Shown here: piece by piece, positions 25,610-32,626 of the stretch
How positions within the stretch are numbered: position 1 is the stretch's first letter
Layout: each line of letters starts with the position of its first letter
Assembly (NCBI RefSeq): GCF_006265095.1
Contig: NZ_VCNK01000033.1
Coordinates: forward strand, 1-61,508
Reading direction: 5' to 3'
DNA from: Phaeobacter sp. B1627
Lineage (GTDB): Bacteria; Pseudomonadota; Alphaproteobacteria; Rhodobacterales; Rhodobacteraceae
DNA length: 61,508 nt
Notes under the pieces: model-generated
The model's database searches: none
Seen by the model: the letters and a program-made list of their open reading frames with translations, nothing else
What the model was told of the DNA's origin: nothing
Program-made: the position numbers and the translations under genes

Positions 25610-27280
25610 TCATTCCTCTCTTTCCTGAACTTTGCGGTCACTGGATGCGGGGCAGAGTACCAGTAAGCCGCTCTCGTGTATAGTATATTCGACCCCGAAC
25701 CCCGGAAAGGGCGCACCTCGATGAGAGGCGACTATTGTTGATAAGCCGCCGCCCCAGCCGAGTATTGCCGTGTGCAAGCCTTCTTCTGTTCCCTGATCAA
25801 GATGGGATGTGGCTTCGTCCAGCAAAACCACTTTGGGATCCCGTAGAAAGCAACGCAAAACTCCAACTATCTGACGTTGCCCTTCTGAAATTCCAGATCC
25901 GTCAGCATTAATTCTCGTATCCAAGCCAGAGGGAATCCCAGAAAGGATATGCGCAATGTTCAGGTTTTCAGCGATATTTATGATGTCGATATCATTCTTA
26001 TCGAGCCCAAGCAGAATATTTGAGCGAAGGGAGCCTTTCATTAAAAAGGGCCTGGAGCCGAGATACAGAACTGGCTGTGAATGAGGGTGGGAAACGGCGC
26101 CCTTCATCGGAGGAGGGTATTTTGCTAGAGTTCGAAGCAGGCGAGTCTTTCCGGAGCCAACAGGAGCATTCAGAAAAATCATCTCGTTTTCATAGATTGA
26201 AAATTCGTTCAGGCGAATTGGGTTTTTATGCCCCCGTGAGATGAGCAAATCTGTTGCAGTCAGTGAAATTTCAGGTTTCAGGTGTTCAGTCGCAGTGACC
26301 GGTGCGTCCGTTTTCATCAACAAGGGCTCCGCACGCAGCAGGGAAATCTGAACGCGTTTCCAGTCATCTGCCAAGCCTGCTACCAACGTAAGGGGGTTCG
26401 TGAGCCGTGACAACATCAAGTAAAACGCCATCAGCCCTCCGATGGTCAGATTGTCTTGTAGGATTGAAAATGCTCCAATCACCAATACAGAAATTTCAAC
26501 AACTTTGGTATTTGCGGCGCCAAGGCTGGAGAATTTTGCTGCTATTTTCTGAATGGAAAATTGACGCCGGAAAAGTCCTTCTTGGCGCCTGATGATTGCT
26601 TGCTCAATCCAGCGGGCACCTCCGAAATGCCCGGCCTCTTGCCGGTTCTCGATCCCTGAAATCAGCAATGATACATACTCAGCCTGTCGTTGTAGTGTTC
26701 TTTGTGTCGGGCCGTGCACCATACGTCCGTTGAGGCGCGCAATGTAAAAGGATACTGGAAAGCCAATCCATGCCAATGCGGTGAGAAGCGGATTGAGGTT
26801 GAACGCGTAGAAGGTTGCAGCGACCAAGAATAGGACCTCGGTAACGGTTCGCACTGCCGCGTCCGTTATGCCGATATGAAGTTGAGAAACGTCCTGCATT
26901 CGGCTCGTGATTTCTCCCACGGGCATATTTTGTCCACCGCCGAATACTACCGAGTGGACAAGCTCCGATGTCAGCTGCCGTCCCATTCGCATGCATGATG
27001 CGGCACGTTGGACAGCCGCCAAGTAATTCAAAATGAGCAGAAATATGGCAACTGCCGCGAGCGTCCATAGTGCATTGATCGCTTCCGCTCTGGATCCGAT
27101 CGTCAACGAATCAAATAGCTTTTGGATCATAATGATTGAAATAAGGCTGCCTATTGCCGCGATGAGTCGCATCCCGATGCGCAATGCAATTCCGCTTGCT
27201 TCGAAGCGAATTGCATTATATAGCCATCTTTGCGATAGTGGGGAATTGTTCGCCACGTCACCAATTGGTTTAAATGTCAT
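25610..27280 (-). CDS. ABC exporter (type I, fused membrane and ATPase domains)
   Basis: About 556 aa if it starts at MTFKPIGDV; the frame upstream of that ATG is the antisense of the divergent ATPase gene. The N-terminal half has about five or six membrane segments (WTLAAVAIFLLILNYLA, VLFLVAATFYAFNL and others). The C-terminal domain has Walker A APVGSGKT (first Gly replaced by Ala), signature SGISEGQRQIVG, Walker B VVLLDEATSHLD and switch His in IVASHRG. The Q-loop Gln is replaced (YLGSRPFLMKG). There is no N-terminal C39 peptidase domain. It probably exports the peptide made by the neighbouring genes; its divergent start shares CATG with the ATPase gene at 27279. Confidence 0.85.
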   Translation of the reverse strand: MTFKPIGDVANNSPLSQRWLYNAIRFEASGIALRIGMRLIAAIGSLISIIMIQKLFDSLTIGSRAEAINALWTLAAVAIFLLILNYLAAVQRAASCMRMGRQLTSELVHSVVFGGGQNMPVGEITSRMQDVSQLHIGITDAAVRTVTEVLFLVAATFYAFNLNPLLTALAWIGFPVSFYIARLNGRMVHGPTQRTLQRQAEYVSLLISGIENRQEAGHFGGARWIEQAIIRRQEGLFRRQFSIQKIAAKFSSLGAANTKVVEISVLVIGAFSILQDNLTIGGLMAFYLMLSRLTNPLTLVAGLADDWKRVQISLLRAEPLLMKTDAPVTATEHLKPEISLTATDLLISRGHKNPIRLNEFSIYENEMIFLNAPVGSGKTRLLRTLAKYPPPMKGAVSHPHSQPVLYLGSRPFLMKGSLRSNILLGLDKNDIDIINIAENLNIAHILSGIPSGLDTRINADGSGISEGQRQIVGVLRCFLRDPKVVLLDEATSHLDQGTEEGLHTAILGWGGGLSTIVASHRGAPFPGFGVEYTIHESGLLVLCPASSDRKVQEREE

Positions 27281-27932
27281 GGAAAATGCTATTCTGATGA
27301 AGGGTGTCAGCTTTAGTTGGGACACAAAGGAAGGTCCCAATGTGGTTTTTAATGACTTTTCGCTCGATCTTGATATTGGAGAATCCTGCGCAATCATGGG
27401 CCCTTCCGGAAGCGGAAAGTCTACACTTTTGAATGTGTTGGGTTTGATAGAGAGTGGAAATTCCGGTGAGTATCTTTTGTTTGGTCAAGATACCGCATCG
27501 CTTTCGGAGCGCGCACGCGTGAAGCAGCGGTTGAGTAATATCGGTTTTGTATTTCAGGATCATCTCCTCGACCCCGCGCTAACGATCATGCATAATGTTG
27601 GGCTTCCACTTTTATACCAAGGTATACCAAGAGCCAGAGCATTAGAACGGTCCAATATAATTCTCGAAGAATTGGGGTTGAGTGGTCTCGAGCGACGGAA
27701 ACCAGAACAGCTATCTGCGGGGCAACGCCAGCGAGCTGCAATCGCACGTGCCTTATGTAGCCAACCGAGAATTATTATTGCTGATGAACCAACCTCGGCA
27801 TTGGATTCAAAGAATGCTGATATTGTAACACGACTCCTTGTCGAGAGCGCGTCACAGCGTTCTTGCGTCATTATCGCCACTCACGATGCGCGGGTCGCGG
27901 CCGCTTGTGATAAGATTGTGACCTTGAATTAG
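27279..27932 (+). CDS. LolD/MacB-like ABC ATPase
   Basis: 217 aa from MENAILMKGVSFSW. Walker A GPSGSGKST, Q-loop VFQDHLLDPALT, signature LSAGQRQRAAIARAL, Walker B IIIADEPTSALDSKN and switch His in VIIATHDAR place it in the MacB/LolD/FtsE class, whose permease partners are FtsX-type. Such a permease is at 32627 and an adaptor at 28424, so the three likely form a split MacAB-type pump, though the genes are on different strands. No clear Shine-Dalgarno precedes the ATG; a Met 6 codons later (27297) is an alternative start. Confidence 0.85.
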   Translation: MENAILMKGVSFSWDTKEGPNVVFNDFSLDLDIGESCAIMGPSGSGKSTLLNVLGLIESGNSGEYLLFGQDTASLSERARVKQRLSNIGFVFQDHLLDPALTIMHNVGLPLLYQGIPRARALERSNIILEELGLSGLERRKPEQLSAGQRQRAAIARALCSQPRIIIADEPTSALDSKNADIVTRLLVESASQRSCVIIATHDARVAAACDKIVTLN

Positions 27933-27956
27933 CCATCTGTTGGCGCAACCTATGAA

Positions 27957-28409
27957 TTAATGCGGATTGTGGACCCGAAAGAACAGACCGGTCAGTTCCC
28001 AGGAGTCTGTGCTGCCTTCCAGATAGATGTCTTCTTCTAATATAACTTCCTCATATGGGGTAATGAAACGAAAGTGGCATACGCTCCCGCTCGTTTCCTG
28101 CTCGGGGATGTTATTCGTATGCGTGAGCTGGCGCATGTTTGTATCTGGCGTTCCAACACTCTTGTGAAGGCCATTGATATCGCCGTTGAATGTGCTCCGT
28201 TTCATTTTTTCTTTGAACTCTTCTGTCGCATAGTTCTCGTAGACATGATCAGGACCCTCTGCGCTGATCGCATACAATATCTCAAATGCGCTCCGCTGTC
28301 CCATATCACAATTTGAACTCTGTGCAGTCACTGGCGCAAGAGTGAGCAAATAGACAGACAATACGGCAACGACGGGACGCCACGTTATCGACAGTTTTTT
28401 GTGTTTCAC
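27957..28409 (-). CDS. Predicted secreted protein of unknown function
   Basis: 150 aa with a GTG start (MKHKKLSITW when translated) 6 bases after AAAGGA. A signal peptide is clear: basic start, then VVAVLSVYLLTLAPVTAQS, cleavage probably after TAQ. The mature part of about 120 residues contains two Cys (NCDMGQ, SVCHFRF) that could pair in the periplasm. It ends with a beta-rich stretch (EEDIYLEGSTDSWELTGLFF) that recalls small NTF2-like or DUF4019-type proteins, but I do not recognise the family with confidence. It directly follows the adaptor gene (14 bases), so it belongs to the peptide cluster. Protection or export help are possible roles. Confidence 0.75.
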   Translation of the reverse strand: MKHKKLSITWRPVVAVLSVYLLTLAPVTAQSSNCDMGQRSAFEILYAISAEGPDHVYENYATEEFKEKMKRSTFNGDINGLHKSVGTPDTNMRQLTHTNNIPEQETSGSVCHFRFITPYEEVILEEDIYLEGSTDSWELTGLFFRVHNPH

Positions 28410-28423
28410 TTTTCATCCTTTCC

Positions 28424-29743
28424 TTACATGTTTTTCCGAAGCAAGCTTTCGAATTCGCTCTGAGCGATCATCAAAGCGATATCGCCGGGTTGTACATCCG
28501 GGGATTGGATGACTGAGCTGCCCCCGAAATTGCCTACCCATTTCACAGGAACGATTTTATTTTCCTGATCCGCATTGTCTTGCACAACTATGAAGTGACC
28601 ATCCTCCTGTCGAAACACAGCCAGTTGAGGAACAAAAAGACCGTTGCTGAGCAAGGGAAACTCATAAAAGTCAACGATTGCCGACATGCCAGGCAACAAG
28701 GCTCCGTCAGGATTGGTGGCGACCAGTTCGGCGTCATACAAAACGATGGAATTGTGATCCGCTGCAAATGGGCTGACGGAGAGCAACTCCGCCTGCAGTC
28801 GCCGCGCGGGCAAGGAGTCGGCTGCGAAGAGGATCGCAGCTGCGCTTTGCACCTTCAGGACATCGATCTCGTTGACGGCGGCGATAATTCTGATCTTCTT
28901 GATGTCAGGCACCAGAGTGAAAAGAATATTGTTTTCGCGCTCTCCCCAAACGATCTGACCCTCTTCGACGTCACGCTTCATAATCCACCCGCTCGCGGGT
29001 GCACGGATGATCGATTTCTCGATCTCGTCCTCGATGCCTTCCAGTTGGATTTCAAGTTCCTCGACATTCGCGCGGTTCGTCTCGGCATCTATTGTGCCGG
29101 CAATGGCGTTGAGTTTCGCCGCTTCCCCATCGAGGCGTTCGGTCGCGACCTGTGCATCGATTTCCTGGATCGCGGCCTCCAGTTTCGCGACATTGACCGC
29201 CAATTTTCGGCGCTCACTTTCTCGTACCAGATCGCCCAGTTGGGTTGCTCTCTTCAGCTCACTCTGTGCGAGCTCCAAATCAGAGACCGTCGCGGAACGA
29301 CGTGCGGTCAGGGAGGCTATTCTGGAGGCATTCATCTCCGCCAGTTTTCGCAGCATGTCTACTTCGAGTTCACTTCGCTTCGTCTGGAGGCGTGAGGCCG
29401 TCAACCGGGCACGGAGCACCCGTAGCTCCAACATCAGCGTATCACTGTCTATCCGCGCCAGTTCGTCACCCTTTTCGACGAATTCGTTTACGTCGGCAGT
29501 CACCGATATAATGCGCCCGTCAATGCTGGGCCAGACATGGACCGGGTCCAAAGCCGCGATCTTGGCGGTGGTCCGTATGAGTGGTTTTGGTGCATATTCC
29601 TGCACGGCCGCGCTCAGAGCCGGGCGCGCGGGCATGGGGACGTCTGAGGCGAACGTGGTTTCGGGTTGCATAATGCTGCTGCCCAGAAAATACATTGCGA
29701 CCGCCGTGCCCGAGCTGAAAACCATGACAGCTATCTTAAGCAA
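28424..29743 (-). CDS. HlyD/MacA-family periplasmic adaptor
   Basis: 439 aa using a TTG start that sits 5 bases after GGAGG and overlaps the methyltransferase end; the first ATG would be seven codons in. A hydrophobic N-terminal anchor (MVFSSGTAVAMYFLG) is followed by IDGRIISVTADVNEFVEKGDEL (lipoyl half), a coiled coil at about residues 100-245, APASGWIMKRDVEEGQIV (second lipoyl half), then beta-barrel and membrane-proximal domains. This is the MacA layout and the expected partner of the split MacB-like ATPase and permease. It is translationally coupled to the modification genes. Confidence 0.87.
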   Translation of the reverse strand: MLKIAVMVFSSGTAVAMYFLGSSIMQPETTFASDVPMPARPALSAAVQEYAPKPLIRTTAKIAALDPVHVWPSIDGRIISVTADVNEFVEKGDELARIDSDTLMLELRVLRARLTASRLQTKRSELEVDMLRKLAEMNASRIASLTARRSATVSDLELAQSELKRATQLGDLVRESERRKLAVNVAKLEAAIQEIDAQVATERLDGEAAKLNAIAGTIDAETNRANVEELEIQLEGIEDEIEKSIIRAPASGWIMKRDVEEGQIVWGERENNILFTLVPDIKKIRIIAAVNEIDVLKVQSAAAILFAADSLPARRLQAELLSVSPFAADHNSIVLYDAELVATNPDGALLPGMSAIVDFYEFPLLSNGLFVPQLAVFRQEDGHFIVVQDNADQENKIVPVKWVGNFGGSSVIQSPDVQPGDIALMIAQSEFESLLRKNM

Positions 29744-30857
29744 ACCAGCCTCCGTAGTCGGTCTGGCCGAAGTCCAAAACTGAAATGCGCGGGGCTGATG
29801 ACCGCTGTCCAGACACGTGAAAGCAATGTAGCCACTTTATGTCATGCGCTTTGATGTAATTGCTGATCTCCACCGATGAGGTTTGCCGGTCCGCCTTGCC
29901 ATGCATAACCAGGCTTGAGACGAGCTGGGCGAAAGCGGGGGTGCCTTCCGCACAATCAAAGGTCCCGGTAACCACCATGAGCAGATCCATGTCGACAGAA
30001 CAGGCGCTGCTGAGGTCCTGCGCAAGTGGCCCATAGGCGCTCGTGTCGTAGGAATATCCCACGAAATGGATGCGTCCCGTCTCTGTTAACCAATCATCCA
30101 GCCGCCCGAGGATCTTTCGGGTTACCCAAAGCCCGTCGGGCCCCCCGTCGCCGCATAACACATAAGAGATATCCTGCGGAATTGGAACGAGCGGAGGATT
30201 GGCGATCAACATGTCGAAGCGCCCCTCGAGCTGAACATCGACGAGGTCGGCACAGATAACTTTGATATTGGTCAACTGGTTGAGTGCAGCGTTCAGTGTC
30301 AGCAGTCCGGCGGCGGCTGGGTTAATTTCAACGGCCACGACTTCGCGCGCCTTGCGCGCAGCGACCAAGGTCTGAAAACCTGGTCCGGCACAAAGGTCGA
30401 GTACACGGGAGCCAACTTCGGGATCAATGCGCAGGCCAAGCGCCACGGATTCCGGGCCGAAATAGAGCGTCATGGTTGCGCTGGGGCGCTCGTGCCAGAG
30501 GAGGACCCCATGGCTCCAATTCAAGACAAAGCGCTCGGCTGACGCAACTCCGCTTGGGGAAATGACCAACATCCCTAGATCAGCCAGCTTCGGTAGAAAT
30601 GGCCTGATGCCTGCAGGGAGCTCCTCAATCGGCACCTTCTTGCCGCGAAAGAACAGGTCAACGCAGGCGGCGAGCGCAGGCCTTGGGATATTTGCAAGCC
30701 GAGGCAGCTCTTGCCGCCAAGGATAGAGCGGGAACAGCGCGGCAATGGTCGGTTGATAGCCGACGCTGGACAACGCATTGGCAAAGGACGCCAGCCAGCG
30801 CAAATCAGATTCAGGAAGGCTGCGCTCCTCCACGTTCAATGCCAAATTTTCGTTCAT
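29736..30857 (-). CDS. Class I SAM-dependent methyltransferase with NPP motif (candidate Asn N-methyltransferase)
   Basis: 373 aa. The SAM-binding motif VLDLCAGPGFQ is at about residues 152-162, with acidic Glu177 in VAVEINPAA, and the catalytic NPPLVP at 220-225. NPP(Y/L/F) after strand 4 marks amino- or amide-group N-methyltransferases such as PrmC/HemK. About 150 N-terminal residues form a separate, mostly helical domain that could hold the substrate. Its ATG overlaps the radical SAM stop (ATGA) and its own end overlaps the adaptor gene, so the three are coupled. With an Asn-repeat precursor nearby, side-chain amide methylation of Asn is the obvious hypothesis; not proven by sequence. Confidence 0.85.
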   Translation of the reverse strand: MNENLALNVEERSLPESDLRWLASFANALSSVGYQPTIAALFPLYPWRQELPRLANIPRPALAACVDLFFRGKKVPIEELPAGIRPFLPKLADLGMLVISPSGVASAERFVLNWSHGVLLWHERPSATMTLYFGPESVALGLRIDPEVGSRVLDLCAGPGFQTLVAARKAREVVAVEINPAAAGLLTLNAALNQLTNIKVICADLVDVQLEGRFDMLIANPPLVPIPQDISYVLCGDGGPDGLWVTRKILGRLDDWLTETGRIHFVGYSYDTSAYGPLAQDLSSACSVDMDLLMVVTGTFDCAEGTPAFAQLVSSLVMHGKADRQTSSVEISNYIKAHDIKWLHCFHVSGQRSSAPRISVLDFGQTDYGGWFA

Positions 30858-31894
30858 TCTGCTGCAACCTGTTGATCGATGAAGAAGCGCGCCAGAATGG
30901 GGGTCGCCCGCATCAGCGCTTTCCTGGCGTCCGGCCGCTGAGTTACGTCAAAGCAAATCTCGCAAATCGAGTTGTAATCATCGCGAAAAGGCACTTCCGG
31001 CGCCACGGATTGCACGACCTTCATAACCCCGAACGGACCAATCGATGCGATCGCGTTCAGGATCACACCGTCATAAGCTGCGCTGATGATTTCATCCACC
31101 GGTTGTTCTTCAACGCTGCCAAAGCGCAATGGAGAGTCCGCGTCAAACTCAAACCCGCAACAGGCAAGGAGATGGCCATCAGGCGACATGGAAATGGATC
31201 TCCCCGCATAGGGGCAGGGCCTGTTCAGGTCCGCATCCCCAACCTCCCAACTTTGAACATCCTCTTCAAAGCCATAACGAACGCGCTGAATATTCGCGTT
31301 TGATAACCCGTAGAAGGTCTTGCCCTCAACAGTATCACTTATTTGCGAATTTCCATCATCATCAAACCGGGTGGGGAGATCCTCACCGAGTTCATTCTTG
31401 ATCCATTCAGGGGTGATCACGGAATTCGGTCCCGCACAATTCGCAATCAAGACACTCGAAAAATCGAATTCTTTGGCCGCGAACCAAAGTGTTTTAACCC
31501 GGTCAAAGGCGATAAACGGCAGATGATAATCGTCCGCGCTGATGTTCAATTCTCTCAGCCCGGCCGCGCGAAGCTGCGAGAGTTTCTCGCGTGCCTTTTC
31601 GGGCGTTGTGGCCCAGGACGCGTTTGTTACAATTCGGGTGTTCAGGCCCATGTCGCTTGCGGCGGAAATGGCGGTCAACAGGTCCTCCTTGAGGAGGGTT
31701 GGTTCACCGCCTGCAAAAACAACAGTATTCAGGGATCCGTGTTCTACCAATCCCGCTAGTGTGCTAATTATGCTATCGGCGTCTAATTTTCCACGCCTTT
31801 TAGGTCCAGAATTCATGCAGCAATGAGCGCAAGCTGCGGTGCAGGTGTTGGTTGTCAGTATCGTAATGGAGTGAATGGGTGCGTTTTTCGACAT
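30854..31894 (-). CDS. Radical SAM enzyme, candidate peptide epimerase or other RiPP modification enzyme
   Basis: 346 aa. The cluster-binding CxxxCxxC is CTAACAHC (Cys18, 22, 25), with GGEP (62-65) for SAM binding. Further Cys at 227 (NRPCPYAG), 245-246 (HLLACCGFEF), 311 and 314 (SICEICFD) suggest one or more auxiliary iron-sulfur sites of SPASM/twitch type. SMSPDGHLLACCG resembles the C-terminal part of peptide-modifying radical SAM enzymes. No B12-binding domain is seen. It lies 109 bases downstream of the precursor gene, same strand, with a GGGGGA ribosome site, and overlaps the methyltransferase start. Epimerisation is proposed from the polytheonamide-like core; crosslinking is the alternative. 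Confidence 0.85.
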   Translation of the reverse strand: MSKNAPIHSITILTTNTCTAACAHCCMNSGPKRRGKLDADSIISTLAGLVEHGSLNTVVFAGGEPTLLKEDLLTAISAASDMGLNTRIVTNASWATTPEKAREKLSQLRAAGLRELNISADDYHLPFIAFDRVKTLWFAAKEFDFSSVLIANCAGPNSVITPEWIKNELGEDLPTRFDDDGNSQISDTVEGKTFYGLSNANIQRVRYGFEEDVQSWEVGDADLNRPCPYAGRSISMSPDGHLLACCGFEFDADSPLRFGSVEEQPVDEIISAAYDGVILNAIASIGPFGVMKVVQSVAPEVPFRDDYNSICEICFDVTQRPDARKALMRATPILARFFIDQQVAAE

Positions 31895-31941
31895 ACAGTA
31901 TCCCCCCGCAGCACTGAAGGCGCCAGGTTGAAAATATTTTG

Positions 31942-31983
31942 CGAAACAACCCCATTTCAGGCGTTTTTGCCCTATGGGTTTCG
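31942..31983 (-). terminator. Hairpin between precursor and radical SAM genes
   Basis: CGAAAC...GTTTCG with an inner CCAT/ATGG pair and a 4-base bulge, in the 109-base gap downstream of the precursor gene on the minus strand. Such structures commonly give partial termination or 3'-end protection so that precursor mRNA exceeds enzyme mRNA. Pairing judged by eye. Confidence 0.4.
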
Positions 31984-32003
31984 TTTATTTGAGGGTCGTT
32001 ATA

Positions 32004-32483
32004 CTACGAGAAGCTGTATAGCGTGTCCTTGGTGTCGTTGATTAAATCTTCATATTCTTCCTCACTCAGAGGGAACATGTTATGCGCGACAACGGCAACA
32101 AAGGCCACCGCGACGACATTGACTGCTGCAACCACATTTACGCCCACCACAGCATTGACGGCCGCCGCCGCATTTACCACCGCGCCGCCGCTGCCATGGC
32201 AAGGTGTGCACTGTGCTTGAAGGACTTCACGAACCAAACCGTCGTCGGGCTCCTCTTTTTTGATCTGAGGAGAATTCCAAGCGATTAGAGTGTCTAACAG
32301 GGCGTCTCGCTTCGCCTCGTCAAGGGTCACATTTCGATCAGAGCTTTCCTTCTCAATCCAGCTTGAGAGTGAGTCACGGTCCATCGCTCCGCACTCGTCT
32401 CCGCTTTCATTCATCTCTTTGCAGGCGTCCATAGCAAGCTTCCAAAAAGAGAGGGAGTCGCTGGCTAGTTCGGTGTGCAGCAT
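32004..32483 (-). CDS. Putative RiPP precursor with hexad Asn repeats
   Basis: 159 aa from MLHTELASDS, 9 bases after AAGGA. Residues 1-100 are a charged, soluble leader-like part ending CTPCHGSGG. Residues 101-135 are almost only Ala, Val, Gly and Asn. Asn is at 104, 110, 116 and 122, and Phe128 and His134 keep the same six-residue register; Val precedes most Asn. Residues 136-159 are an acidic tail, from MFPLSEEEYE onward. Polytheonamide/aeronamide cores share the Ala/Val/Gly background and six-residue Asn spacing, where alternating D/L residues form a beta-helix with a ladder of N-methyl-Asn. The leader is not of nitrile-hydratase or Nif11 type as far as I can see. No signal peptide. Upstream, an A+T-rich divergent promoter region. 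Confidence 0.75.
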   Translation of the reverse strand: MLHTELASDSLSFWKLAMDACKEMNESGDECGAMDRDSLSSWIEKESSDRNVTLDEAKRDALLDTLIAWNSPQIKKEEPDDGLVREVLQAQCTPCHGSGGAVVNAAAAVNAVVGVNVVAAVNVVAVAFVAVVAHNMFPLSEEEYEDLINDTKDTLYSFS

Positions 32484-32588
32484 GAGGTAAAATCCTTTCC
32501 AATACAAATGTGAAATTCAAAAGCGGTGCCCCTGAATTTTAGCAGTAATGCCTTATTGTACTAAAACCCTAAGTCTCATATTATTTCT

Positions 32589-32617
32589 TTGTCAAGTAAG
32601 AGTTGACGTCATAGATA
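32589..32617 (+). promoter_or_regulatory. Possible promoter for the FtsX-type permease gene
   Basis: TTGTCA (32589-32594), 17-base spacer, TAGATA (32612-32617), in the A+T-rich 143-bp region between the divergent precursor and permease genes. If used, transcription would begin within a few bases of the TTG start codon, giving an almost leaderless mRNA. Confidence 0.35.
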
Positions 32618-32626
32618 TTCCATAAG

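Noticed and set aside
32196-32210. c-type cytochrome from the CTPCH motif
   Set aside because: No signal peptide, no downstream axial Met in a haem-like context, and the following sequence is an Ala/Val/Asn repeat. Kept only as an odd motif in the leader region.
32023-32220. Plus-strand 65-codon ORF rich in Ala/Thr (ATTATKATATTLTAATT)
   Set aside because: It is the antisense of the Val/Asn/Ala core of the precursor and has no ribosome-binding site.
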